Source: Acetobacter oeni (lineage in GTDB: Bacteria; Pseudomonadota; Alphaproteobacteria; Acetobacterales; Acetobacteraceae). From it: 64,000 nt of DNA. Location of the stretch: contig NZ_WOTA01000004.1 in NCBI RefSeq assembly GCF_011516825.1, positions 62,001-126,000 on the forward strand, in the 5' to 3' direction. Positions within the stretch are counted from its first letter, which is position 1. Each line of letters begins with the position of its first letter. A program made the position numbers and the translations under genes. Positions 41,095 to 50,009 of this stretch are shown here, in pieces. The notes below the pieces were generated by a model that was not told where the DNA came from, ran no database searches, and saw nothing but the letters and a program-made list of their open reading frames with translations.

Positions 41095-43731
41095 ATGAAG
41101 CTAAGAACAAAGCTCATCGCAGCGACAATTCTGGCAATGCCGTCTGCAATCACGACGTCTGAAGCCGCCTCCACCGTCGTCAGACATCATACCGGGCTGA
41201 AAGGAAAAACCACCCGGCCAGCAACAGCACAATCCGTCACCACAAAATCACAGGCACGGACCCCAACAGCCACGCAGCAACCCTATGTCGCATCCGCCGA
41301 TTCCGGCGAAGCCGTCATCGTGACGGGAACGCACGCCACCAATCGCCATGCACGGCAAAGCTCATCCCCGGTCACCGTCGTCTCCGCCGCCACCCTGGCC
41401 CGTTCCGGGCAGGTCAATCTGGCGGACGCCCTGACGCGGACCTACGCCTCAATCAACGTCGTTGCGATGGGCGCCGATTCAGCAGCCCTGACATCATCCA
41501 TCCAGATGCGCGGCCTGGGACCAAACGAAGTCCTCGTCCTTATCGATGGCAAACGCAGGCACTCCACAGCCAATATCGTCGCGGATTCAGGCCCGCAGTT
41601 CGGCTCGACAGGCGCGGATCTCAACATGATCCCCGCCAACATGATCGACCACATCGAAGTACTGGAAGACGGCGCGGCGGCCATGTACGGCTCGGACGCC
41701 ATCGCCGGCGTGGTCAACATCATCACGAAGAAAACAAATCACGGCGTCAACATGAGCGCCCAGACCGGCGCAAACGCCTATAACGGCGACGGCTGGCAAT
41801 ACCAGCTCAATGCCGATGGTGGCGTCAAATGGGGCGATAACGGCTTCCTGCACCTCAGCGGCCAGATGTACCACACCGACCACATGACCGTCGGCGCCAA
41901 AGATCATCGCCTGCTCGGTTACTGGCCGGAAGGCGCCTCAACGAGCGCCTATTACACAGGTGTTCAGTCAAACACGATCAATGTCCCGGCTAACTCTAAC
42001 AAGATCCTCGGTCGCCCTGAAGAAACCCGCGAAAATTTCGGCATGGAGTGGGGTAAGGACATTATCAATGACCGCCTGCAGTTCTACGGAAACCTGACCT
42101 ACGCTCACCGCCACGGCGAAGCCTATGAGAATTACCGTATCCCGAGCAGCGCACCTGGCATGTATCCTTACGGTTACTCACCGCTCGAAACCAACGAAGA
42201 AAACGATTATGCCGTAACAATGGGCCTGAAAGGCGACAAACTGTTCGGAAGCTGGGACTGGGACGCCAGCTCAACCTACGGCGCCGACGGCACCAAAATC
42301 GGCAACAAAAACACAGCCAACACCGGCATGCTGGCCTCCACCTGCTCAACCAGTCCGTCCAGCGCCTATTATTCAACGGACGGATGCGGCTGGTCGCCCT
42401 CGTCAACCCGCGCCGAAACGTATCGCATGGCGCAGTGGACGAATAATCTGGATTTCCGCCACCACTTCAACATCGCCCATGCCGTGCCGATGACCCTCGC
42501 GGTCGGCGGCGAACACCGGCTGGAAACCTACCAGATCCTGGCCGGCAACCCGAACTCCTACCAGCTCGGCGGCACGCAGGGTTATGCCGGCCTCGGCCCG
42601 CAAAGCGCCGGCAACTGGCATCGCGATATCTTTGCAGCCTATATCGACGGCGATTTCCGTCTCCTGAAGAACTGGGACCTGGACTTCGCCGGCCGCTTCG
42701 AACACTACACCGATGTCGGCAACGCCCAGAACGGCAAGATCTCCACACGCTATGATATCACAAAACGCATCGCGGTTCGCGGCACGATCAGCACCGGCTT
42801 TCGGGCGCCAACACTCGCTGAACAGCACTACAGCGCCATGAACGTCGGTCCGTCCAGCGCCTCCGGTATGCTCGCGGTCGATTCAGCCGCCGCACGCTCC
42901 CTCGGCGCCTCGAAGCTGAAGCCCGAACAGTCCGTCAGCGCCAGCGGCGGCATCGTCCTGGAACCCGTCAACGGCTTCCATGTCGAGGCGGACGTTTACC
43001 AGATCAATCTCCGTGACCGCATCGTCGGCGGCGGCACCGTCAACGGTCAGGCCGCGGTGAACGCCATCGAGGCCATGGGCTATACCCTTGCCGGCCCGGC
43101 ACTCACCGATACCTCGCAGGACAGCGCCTATTATCTGACCAACGGCGCCAGCACCCGCACACAGGGGCTCGATATCAAGGCCGATTACACCTTCCGCATG
43201 CATCGCTACGGCAATCTGATGCTGACAATGGCGCTCGATCTGAACCGCACCCGCCTGCACCATAACGGACTGGATTCAACCGGGAATCCCATTCTGAACG
43301 CACAGAATATCGGCTATATCACCACCGCCTATCCACGCAGCAAAATCATCCTCAACGCCTATTACACCGTCGGTAAATGGGACGTGAACGTGCGCCAGAC
43401 ACGTTACGGCGAAACCACCGACATGCTCGAATATCAGGACTGGACCAACGGCGCTCTGACCTGCGGCGCGGACGGAAAAGCTCTTCGCTACTCGAACAGC
43501 TGCTTCATGCAGTTCAAAAACACGCCGCGCTGGCTGACAGATCTCGAAATCGGTTACCGGTTCAACCAGCACTTTCACCTCGCCGTCGGCGCGAACGACA
43601 TCTTCAACGTCCGCCCCCGCAAAGTGCCCCAGGTCGCCAACGCTTACGGCGCACAGGTCTACGATCAGTTTTCGCTCCAGGTGCCCGTCACCGGCGGGTA
43701 TTATTACGGCCGCCTGAACGTTACCTTCTGA
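41095..43731 (+). CDS. TonB-dependent outer-membrane receptor
   Basis: An 878-residue outer-membrane transporter. The signal peptide is at residues 1-25 (cleavage near SEAAS). The plug domain is at about 60-175 (VIVTGTHATNRHARQSSSPV, IQMRGLGPNEVLVLIDGKRR, LEDGAAAMYGSDAIAGVVNI). The remainder is a beta-barrel that ends in phenylalanine (RLNVTF), as barrel proteins do. No signalling domain precedes the plug, so it is a plain receptor. The substrate is unknown. The next genes, a Tat-exported flavin amine oxidase and a cytochrome c, run on the same strand, 70 bases on. This suggests it imports the compound they oxidise rather than iron, though that is inference. Confidence 0.93.
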   Translation: MKLRTKLIAATILAMPSAITTSEAASTVVRHHTGLKGKTTRPATAQSVTTKSQARTPTATQQPYVASADSGEAVIVTGTHATNRHARQSSSPVTVVSAATLARSGQVNLADALTRTYASINVVAMGADSAALTSSIQMRGLGPNEVLVLIDGKRRHSTANIVADSGPQFGSTGADLNMIPANMIDHIEVLEDGAAAMYGSDAIAGVVNIITKKTNHGVNMSAQTGANAYNGDGWQYQLNADGGVKWGDNGFLHLSGQMYHTDHMTVGAKDHRLLGYWPEGASTSAYYTGVQSNTINVPANSNKILGRPEETRENFGMEWGKDIINDRLQFYGNLTYAHRHGEAYENYRIPSSAPGMYPYGYSPLETNEENDYAVTMGLKGDKLFGSWDWDASSTYGADGTKIGNKNTANTGMLASTCSTSPSSAYYSTDGCGWSPSSTRAETYRMAQWTNNLDFRHHFNIAHAVPMTLAVGGEHRLETYQILAGNPNSYQLGGTQGYAGLGPQSAGNWHRDIFAAYIDGDFRLLKNWDLDFAGRFEHYTDVGNAQNGKISTRYDITKRIAVRGTISTGFRAPTLAEQHYSAMNVGPSSASGMLAVDSAAARSLGASKLKPEQSVSASGGIVLEPVNGFHVEADVYQINLRDRIVGGGTVNGQAAVNAIEAMGYTLAGPALTDTSQDSAYYLTNGASTRTQGLDIKADYTFRMHRYGNLMLTMALDLNRTRLHHNGLDSTGNPILNAQNIGYITTAYPRSKIILNAYYTVGKWDVNVRQTRYGETTDMLEYQDWTNGALTCGADGKALRYSNSCFMQFKNTPRWLTDLEIGYRFNQHFHLAVGANDIFNVRPRKVPQVANAYGAQVYDQFSLQVPVTGGYYYGRLNVTF

Positions 43732-43801
43732 ATCAGAAAACAGGCGGAGAACACTCAAACCTCCGTCTGCCCTGTTTGCCGAAACCACCTGAGGACAGAT
43801 T

Positions 43802-45406
43802 ATGACGACGGAGTCCCGCTATCCGGCACAGACACGCAGACAACTGCTGACCCGGATCGGTATCCTCGCCGGCAGCGCCGGCCTCTATCAGGCCATGACC
43901 AGCCTGGGCCACGCCATGGGGACCGACTTCAAAGGCCCTCCACACCTCACCGGAGCCAGACCCGGAACCACCGTCCTCGTCCTGGGCGCCGGCCTCTCCG
44001 GCATGCTCGCCGCTTACGAACTCCGCCGCGCCGGTTACAGCGTGCGTATCCTCGAATTCCAGAACCGGGCCGGCGGTCGCAACATCACCCTTCGCGGCGG
44101 CGACACCCTCACCGAACTCGGCGGCGCGACGCAGAAAGTTGGTTTCGCACCCGGTAACTATATCAATCCAGGCCCCTGGCGTATCCCTTACCATCACCAG
44201 GGCCTGCTCCATTACTGCCGCGAATTCAGGATCGCCCTCGAACCCTTCGTGCAGCTCAATCACAACGCCTGGCTGCATTCTTCCTCAACATTTGGCGGCA
44301 AACCTGTCCGCTACCGTGAGCTCGCCTCGGACATAAACGGCTACACCGGTGAACTGCTCGCCAAAGCCATCGACCAGCACAAGCTCGATGACCTCGTCAT
44401 GCCGGAAGAGCGCGAACATGTCCTCAGCACCGTTCGTGGCTGGGCCGGTCTCAGCGACAAAGGCACATGGGCCTCCGGCGCCCGCTCATCGCTCCGTCGC
44501 GGCTACGACAAAATGCCTTCCGCCGGTATCGACGGCGCGCCGACCTACTCCACGCCATTCCCCCGCGCCGAAGTGATGAAATCCGGCCTCTGGCAATGGA
44601 TGGCCTTCCCCGAAGCTCTGGATATGCAGACAACCATGTTCCAGCCCGTCGGCGGCATGGACAATATCGGCAAAGGATTTGCCAGCAGGGTCCACGACCT
44701 CATCACGCTCGGCTGTGCGGTCACGTCCATCCACCAGGACGATCACGGCGTCAAAGTTACCTACAAAGACACAGCTCACGGCAACGCCATCCGCGAAGCC
44801 GCCGCCGATTACTGCGTCTGCACCATCCCGCTGCCCGTCCTGTCGCAACTCGATATCCAGGTCAGCGGCCCCCTGAAATCAGCCATCGCCGCTGTTCCTT
44901 ATGCTTCCTCCGTGAAACTCGCCTTCGAGTTCAAACGACGCTTCTGGGAGGAAGACGACCAGATCTACGGCGGCATCAGCTTCACCGACCAGCCTATCAG
45001 CCAGATCTCCTACCCCGGTCACGGCGCCCTCTCAAAAGGCCCGGCCGTCCTGCTCGGTGGCTACATGTTCGGCCCCGCCGCTTACGATTTCGCCGGCATG
45101 ACCCCGGCGCAACGCGTCGAGGAAGGGCTCCGGCAGGGTTCGGTTTTCCACCCGAAACAATACCGAAGCGAATTTCTCAACGGAATCGGCGTCGCCTGGA
45201 GCCGCATGCCCTGGACCCTTGGTTGCTGCAGCATGTGGTCAGAACAGGCCCGTAAAGCCCACTACAAAACACTGGTCTCCATGGATAACCGCATCGTTCT
45301 CGCCGGCGAACACGCCTCCTATGTCGGCTGCTGGCAGGAAGGCGCCATCCTCTCCTCACTCGCCGCCGCTACCCAACTGCACAAACGCGCGACAGGAGCC
45401 GCCTGA
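43802..45406 (+). CDS. Tat-exported flavin amine oxidase / amino-acid dehydrogenase
   Basis: A 534-residue flavoprotein. The twin-arginine signal QTRRQLLTRIG with Arg12-Arg13 and a hydrophobic stretch to about 31 predicts export as a folded protein. FAD binding is by LVLGAGLSGMLAAYELRRAGY (Gly62 and Gly67 in the motif), then EFQNRAGGR. The C-terminal NRIVLAGEHASYVGCWQEGA closes the FAD site, as in monoamine and L-amino-acid oxidases. The next gene, overlapping by one base (TGATG), encodes a cytochrome c, so electrons probably pass to the respiratory chain rather than to oxygen. The substrate is likely an amine or amino acid but is unproven. Confidence 0.9.
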   Translation: MTTESRYPAQTRRQLLTRIGILAGSAGLYQAMTSLGHAMGTDFKGPPHLTGARPGTTVLVLGAGLSGMLAAYELRRAGYSVRILEFQNRAGGRNITLRGGDTLTELGGATQKVGFAPGNYINPGPWRIPYHHQGLLHYCREFRIALEPFVQLNHNAWLHSSSTFGGKPVRYRELASDINGYTGELLAKAIDQHKLDDLVMPEEREHVLSTVRGWAGLSDKGTWASGARSSLRRGYDKMPSAGIDGAPTYSTPFPRAEVMKSGLWQWMAFPEALDMQTTMFQPVGGMDNIGKGFASRVHDLITLGCAVTSIHQDDHGVKVTYKDTAHGNAIREAAADYCVCTIPLPVLSQLDIQVSGPLKSAIAAVPYASSVKLAFEFKRRFWEEDDQIYGGISFTDQPISQISYPGHGALSKGPAVLLGGYMFGPAAYDFAGMTPAQRVEEGLRQGSVFHPKQYRSEFLNGIGVAWSRMPWTLGCCSMWSEQARKAHYKTLVSMDNRIVLAGEHASYVGCWQEGAILSSLAAATQLHKRATGAA

Positions 45407-45825
45407 TGCGCCGTTTTCTTCTGCTCCTCGCAATCCTCCTCGCCGGGACCGTCCTGCCACACACTGCGTGCGCCGACACCGCCAGCGGCGAGGCCGGCAG
45501 CCTGCAACCCATGGCAACAGGCGAAGCCGTCTACCACCACGTCTGCCAAGCCTGCCACATGCCGGACGGCAAAGGCGCGCGAAACATTGCAGGAGCCGGT
45601 TTCCCCGCGCTCGCCGGTAACGCCAGACTTCAGGACCCCGGTTATCCCATCTACATGGTTCTCAATGGCCGCGGCGGTATGCCCTGGTTCTCTGGCCTCC
45701 TCAACGACAAACAGATCGCCGATGTCGTCAATTATGTCCGCACCCATTTCGGCAATCACTGGCAGGATGCCGCAAAGCCGGAAGCCGTCAGCGAAATGCG
45801 TCCGGACATCAAACTGGAAGAATAA
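45406..45825 (+). CDS. Periplasmic c-type cytochrome
   Basis: A 139-residue monohaem cytochrome c of class I. A signal peptide is at about 1-23 (ending TACADT). The haem motif is CQACH with Cys47, Cys50 and His51, and the likely distal ligand is the Met in GRGGMPWFSG near 92. The order of motifs and the MPWF block are typical of cytochrome subunits of membrane-linked dehydrogenases in acetic acid bacteria. Its start overlaps the stop of the flavin oxidase, so it is most likely that enzyme's electron acceptor. Confidence 0.93.
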   Translation: MRRFLLLLAILLAGTVLPHTACADTASGEAGSLQPMATGEAVYHHVCQACHMPDGKGARNIAGAGFPALAGNARLQDPGYPIYMVLNGRGGMPWFSGLLNDKQIADVVNYVRTHFGNHWQDAAKPEAVSEMRPDIKLEE

Positions 45826-45832
45826 GAAACGC

Positions 45833-45898
45833 AGAATCCATAATCTCCCGCGCCATCGGACTCAGCGGGCGCGAACAGCCTTTCCTGACACCGATGAC
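45833..45898 (-). pseudogene. Possible decayed 3' end of a LysR-type gene
   Basis: The minus strand encodes VIGVRKGCSRPLSPMAREIMDS, of which RPLSPMAREIMD is like the C-terminal end of many LysR regulators. The frame cannot be followed upstream as a LysR effector domain, so an intact gene is excluded. Such a short match could also be chance. Confidence 0.25.
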
Positions 45899-46369
45899 CC
45901 AACTCTCTGCCGGATATCCAATTCCTGCATCAGATCGGAGACGAAGCAGGCATGTTTCTGCTATTCGACAGTATCGCAGTGGTAAATGTTCTCCATCGTT
46001 CCAAAGCGAGCCGGTCATTCAGAGACACCGTCGAAGAGTAACCGCTCAGTATTTGCACGCGGCAAAACTCTCAAAAGATCAGACCCGCCGCTTTTATCCG
46101 GAACTCCGCACAACACGTCCGGAATCCTCCCACATAAACCATTCCGCAACAGGGCAGGGGCCACCACTCACACAAACGCAGCAACACACCCTCAGCCCGC
46201 CATCCCGATCACAAACACGATACCCCGGCCAGAACAGACCGCACAGAATTACCGCACGGAGACCGGCAAACAGCGCCCCGTCAGCATCCCGCGCCGGAAA
46301 CCAAAAACCCATTATGTGGGCACAAAAAACTACATATTGAATTTCCGAAAAGCCCGCCCTACTGATTCC

Positions 46370-46380
46370 GGTCACTGACC
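46370..46380. promoter_or_regulatory. Palindrome before the IclR gene
   Basis: GGTCACTGACC is an exact 11-base palindrome, 20 bases before the IclR start codon. IclR proteins commonly bind short palindromes near their own promoters, so it is a candidate autoregulatory site. The assignment is inference only. Confidence 0.3.
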
Positions 46381-46400
46381 CGAACCGGAAACCAATAACA

Positions 46401-47171
46401 ATGAACAAGGTAAGTCAGATCTGGCCGGACGGCACACAGACCCTCGGGAGAGGGCTGACACTTATGGTCGCCGTCAGCGCCGGACACACCACAATCCCGG
46501 CCCTGATGGCACATCTCACCCTGTCCCGAAGCACGACACAGCGCCTGGCCTCCGCCCTCGTCCAGACCGGCTGGCTCGTCCAGAACAGCGACCATACCTA
46601 CGCTCTCGGTCCCTGCCTGCTGGAGCTCGCTTCAGGACAGGAGGAAAACCCGCTCCGCGACCTCGCGAAACCCCTGTTGCGCAACCTCGGAGACCGCACA
46701 CGCGACACCGTGCATCTCGGCATCCGCTCCGGCGATGACGTACTCTATCTCGATAAAGTCTACGGCCAGCGTGGCCTGGAAATGCGCTCCCGCACAGGCC
46801 TGCGTCTGCCGCTGGCACTGACCGGCATCGGACGCGCCCTCATCCTCGACGACACCCCCATGGAGTGGGAACGTCTCTACCACCTCGCCGGAGGACAGCC
46901 GGAAAAATTCGCCTCCTGGCTCACACGGATGCGCGGCTATCAGAAGTCCCGCCACGTCTTCGATCTGGAAGACAACGAACCGGGTATCCACTGCGTCGCG
47001 GCCCCCGTCTGCGACAGCAACGGCCAGATCACGGCAGCCCTTAGCGTCGCCAGCGCCTCGCCCTATCTGCCCAGACGCCGCATGGAAGAACTGGCCCCGA
47101 TGGTCCGGCACACAGCCGAAGCCCTGTCCCGTCAGCTCGGCTGGAAAGGCGAACGCTCCGATGCAGCCTGA
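46401..47171 (+). CDS. IclR-family transcriptional regulator of the galactonate operon
   Basis: A 256-residue regulator with an N-terminal winged helix (LMAHLTLSRSTTQRLASALVQTG at about 36-58) and a C-terminal IclR ligand domain (about 80-245, with DTVHLGIRSGDDVLYLDKVYG and the later GIHCVAAPV). It overlaps dgoK by 11 bases, so it is first in the galactonate operon and probably controls it in response to galactonate or a later intermediate. In E. coli the equivalent regulator, DgoR, belongs to the GntR family, so this is a different solution. The start at 46401 has only a weak ribosome site. Confidence 0.92.
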   Translation: MNKVSQIWPDGTQTLGRGLTLMVAVSAGHTTIPALMAHLTLSRSTTQRLASALVQTGWLVQNSDHTYALGPCLLELASGQEENPLRDLAKPLLRNLGDRTRDTVHLGIRSGDDVLYLDKVYGQRGLEMRSRTGLRLPLALTGIGRALILDDTPMEWERLYHLAGGQPEKFASWLTRMRGYQKSRHVFDLEDNEPGIHCVAAPVCDSNGQITAALSVASASPYLPRRRMEELAPMVRHTAEALSRQLGWKGERSDAA

Positions 47172-48117
47172 ACCTGTCCCGTCACCCGTCCTGATCGGGC
47201 TCGACTGGGGCACCTCCTCGCTCAGAGCCTGGCTGTTCGACAGCACCGGACAGACGCAGGAAGAAAAAATCCTTCCGCACGGCATCCTCAACCTGCCGGA
47301 AGGCGGCTTTAACGCCGTGCTGGAAAAAATCTGCACCCCCTGGCCAGACCTCCCTTTGATCGCCTGCGGCATGATCGGCAGCGCAAACGGCCTGCGTAAC
47401 GTCGCCTACCTGCCATGCCCCGGTTCCATCGCCGGCCTGGCGGATAAACTCGAAATCCACCCGACCCCCCGTGGCCCGCTCCATATCGTGCCCGGTCTCA
47501 TGCAGCGCGGCGCCATGCCCGACGTCATGCGCGGCGAGGAAACCCAGATCGCGGGCGTCCTCGCTCAACACCCCGGCACGACATCGCACACCACCATCGT
47601 GCTCCCCGGCACCCACTCAAAATGGGCCATCGTCAAAGAGGGCGCCCTGACAGAATTCCGAACCTTCATGACAGGCGAACTCTACGCCGTGCTGTCAAAA
47701 CACAGCATTCTTGGCCGCCTGTCCTCCACGGAACCGACCACCCCCGACAACCGCGCAGCCGCATTCAGACAGGGCGTCCTGTCCGCGAAGACCGGCATTC
47801 CCCTGTCCGCCCGCCTGTTCTCGGACCGCGCCCTGGTGCTCGCCGGAAACCTCGCCGCCAGTTGCGCCCCGGATTATCTCTCCGGTCTGCTGATCGGCGA
47901 TGAGATCCAGGCCGGCATCCACCTCCAGCCCCGCGAAACCCCGCCGGTCATCGCCGGTGAAGACACCCTCTGCGAACACTACCGGACAGCCTTCCGTATT
48001 CTCGGCTATCCGGAGCCGGAACTGATCGGCAACACCGCCGCCGCCGGACTGTTTCTCATCGCCCGGAAAGCCGGGCTCGTCCCCGATCCCCGTTCCGAAA
48101 AAGGACCGCTCGTATGA
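47161..48117 (+). CDS. dgoK: 2-dehydro-3-deoxygalactonokinase
   Basis: A 318-residue kinase that phosphorylates 2-dehydro-3-deoxy-D-galactonate with ATP in the De Ley-Doudoroff pathway. The phosphate-binding loop LIGLDWGTSSLRAWLFD opens the protein. GMIGSANGLRNVAYLPCP and VLPGTHSKWAIV are family blocks, and FRTFMTGELYAVLSKHSIL is characteristic of DgoK. It starts inside the IclR gene and ends overlapping dgoA, so the operon is tightly coupled. The length is slightly above the usual 290-310 residues. Confidence 0.95.
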   Translation: MQPEPVPSPVLIGLDWGTSSLRAWLFDSTGQTQEEKILPHGILNLPEGGFNAVLEKICTPWPDLPLIACGMIGSANGLRNVAYLPCPGSIAGLADKLEIHPTPRGPLHIVPGLMQRGAMPDVMRGEETQIAGVLAQHPGTTSHTTIVLPGTHSKWAIVKEGALTEFRTFMTGELYAVLSKHSILGRLSSTEPTTPDNRAAAFRQGVLSAKTGIPLSARLFSDRALVLAGNLAASCAPDYLSGLLIGDEIQAGIHLQPRETPPVIAGEDTLCEHYRTAFRILGYPEPELIGNTAAAGLFLIARKAGLVPDPRSEKGPLV

Positions 48118-48731
48118 ATGCTTTTTCCAGAGCCATGGCCCGATGTCCGCTGATCGCCATCCTGCGTGGCGTCAGACCCGATGAAGCCGTCGCTATCGGG
48201 CAGGCCCTCGTCGATGCCGGATTTACCATCATCGAGGTGCCGATGAACTCCCCCGACCCCCTGAAAAGCATCGCCCTGCTTCAGGAAACCTTCGGAGATA
48301 AAGTTCTGGTCGGGGCAGGGACCGTCACCTCGGTTGGAATGGCATCCGATGTCGCAAAAGCCGGCGGCAAACTGATCGTCATGCCGCACGCGGATACCGC
48401 CGTCATCACCCGCGCCGTGCAGGAAGGCATGATCTGCACCCCCGGTGTCTGCACCCCCACCGAAGGCTTCGCGGCGCTGAATGCCGGCGCCACCGCCCTC
48501 AAGATGTTCCCCGCCGAACAGCTCGGCCCGAAAATCCTCGCCGCCTGGAAAAGCGTCTTTCCGAAAGACACCGCCTTCATCCCCGTCGGCGGCATCACCC
48601 CCGACACCATGCAGGATTACTTCAGCGCCGGAGCCGCCGGCTTCGGTCTCGGCTCCGCGCTCTACAAGGCCGGCAGAACCCCCGAAGACGTCTCCGCCGC
48701 CGCCGGCGCCTTTATCCGGGCTCTCCCATAA
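48114..48731 (+). CDS. dgoA: 2-dehydro-3-deoxy-6-phosphogalactonate aldolase
   Basis: A 205-residue class I aldolase that splits 2-dehydro-3-deoxy-6-phosphogalactonate to pyruvate and glyceraldehyde 3-phosphate. Glu41 ([12 protein letters not shown]) and the Schiff-base Lys130 ([14 protein letters not shown]) occupy the equivalent positions of the E. coli enzyme's Glu37 and Lys126. [16 protein letters not shown] and VGGITPDTM are also conserved. The start overlaps dgoK by four bases (ATGA), and dgoD follows after 35 bases. Confidence 0.96.
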   Translation: MNAFSRAMARCPLIAILRGVRPDEAVAIGQALVDAGFTIIEVPMNSPDPLKSIALLQETFGDKVLVGAGTVTSVGMASDVAKAGGKLIVMPHADTAVITRAVQEGMICTPGVCTPTEGFAALNAGATALKMFPAEQLGPKILAAWKSVFPKDTAFIPVGGITPDTMQDYFSAGAAGFGLGSALYKAGRTPEDVSAAAGAFIRALP

Positions 48732-48766
48732 CCCCGGACCTCATAAACAATAAAAAGAAAATCAGC

Positions 48767-49915
48767 ATGAAAATCACCGCGCTCAAAACATACCTCGTTC
48801 CTCCCCGCTGGCTGTTCCTGAAAATCGAAACGGACGAGGGCGTCAGCGGCTGGGGTGAGCCGGTCGTGGAAGGTCGCGCGGAGACCGTCGCCACCATGGT
48901 CGCCGAACTCTCGGACTACCTGATCGGAAAAGATCCCGCCCTGATTGAAGACCACTGGAACGTCATGTATCGCGGCGGCTTCTATCGCGGCGGCGCCATC
49001 CATATGAGCGCCATCGCCGGCATCGATCAGGCCCTGTGGGATATCAAAGGCAAAACCCTCGGCGTGCCCGTCTGGCAGCTTCTCGGTGGAAAATGCCGTG
49101 ACCGCATCAGGGTCTATTCCTGGATCGGCGGCGACCGCCCCGCCGACACGGCCAAAGCCGCCATCGCCGCGAAAGAACGCGGCTTCACCGCCGTCAAGAT
49201 GAACGCCACCGAAGAACTGCAATTCGTCGACAGCCACGAGAAAGTCGATGCCGCCATCGCCCGTGTCGCCGCCATCCGCGAGGCCGTCGGCCCGCATTTC
49301 GGCATCGGCGTGGATTTCCACGGCCGCGTCCACCGCCCGATGGCGAAAATCCTCGTGCGCGAACTCCAGCCTTACGACCTGATGTTCATCGAGGAACCCG
49401 TTCTCAGCGAAAATTACGACGCCCTGCCCGAAATCACCGCCCAGACCTCCACCCCCATCGCCCTGGGAGAGCGCCTGTTCTCACGCTGGGATTTCAAAAA
49501 CATCCTGAAGCAGGGCTGCGTCGACATCATCCAGCCCGACCCCTCCCACTCCGGCGGCATCACCGAAACCCGGAAAATCGCCGCCATGGCCGAAGCCTAC
49601 GATGTCGCCCTCGCGCTCCATTGCCCGCTCGGCCCGATCGCTCTCGCCGCCAACCTGCAACTCGATGCCGTCTGCTACAACGCCTTCATCCAGGAGCAGA
49701 GCCTCGGCATCCACTACAACGCCACGAACGATCTCCTCGATTACCTGTCCGACCCCAACGTCTTTTCCTATGTGGATGGCTTCGTCGCGATCCCCGACGC
49801 CCCCGGCCTCGGCATCGAGGTCAATGAAGACTACGTGCAGGAAAAGGCGAGGGAAGGTCACCGCTGGCGCAACCCGGTCTGGCGCCATGCGGACGGCTCA
49901 TTCGCCGAGTGGTAA
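48767..49915 (+). CDS. dgoD: D-galactonate dehydratase
   Basis: A 382-residue enolase-superfamily enzyme that dehydrates D-galactonate to 2-dehydro-3-deoxy-D-galactonate. Metal ligands are at the positions known for E. coli DgoD: Asp183 (VDFHGR), Glu209 (FIEEPV) and Glu235 (GERLF). His185 and His285 ([13 protein letters not shown]) are the expected acid/base residues. The end [16 protein letters not shown] matches DgoD closely. It supplies the substrate of DgoK, encoded two genes upstream, so the order follows the pathway in reverse. Confidence 0.97.
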   Translation: MKITALKTYLVPPRWLFLKIETDEGVSGWGEPVVEGRAETVATMVAELSDYLIGKDPALIEDHWNVMYRGGFYRGGAIHMSAIAGIDQALWDIKGKTLGVPVWQLLGGKCRDRIRVYSWIGGDRPADTAKAAIAAKERGFTAVKMNATEELQFVDSHEKVDAAIARVAAIREAVGPHFGIGVDFHGRVHRPMAKILVRELQPYDLMFIEEPVLSENYDALPEITAQTSTPIALGERLFSRWDFKNILKQGCVDIIQPDPSHSGGITETRKIAAMAEAYDVALALHCPLGPIALAANLQLDAVCYNAFIQEQSLGIHYNATNDLLDYLSDPNVFSYVDGFVAIPDAPGLGIEVNEDYVQEKAREGHRWRNPVWRHADGSFAEW

Positions 49916-50009
49916 AATATCCGTCCGGAGAAACAGAATTCCGTCCCACACAAAATAAAGACGGATAACACCAGCCCGTGCAGCCTGCATGCACAGGGGA
50001 GAAGAAGAA

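Larger units (their letters stand above)
45826..46400. other. 575-base gap with no intact gene; possible relict of a LysR gene
   Basis: No intact reading frame with a recognisable product is seen between the cytochrome and the IclR gene. On the minus strand, 45833-45898 translates to VIGVRKGCSRPLSPMAREIM, which resembles the tail of LysR-family proteins. The stretch just upstream has no such frame. The last 40 bases hold the palindrome described at 46370. Confidence 0.5.
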
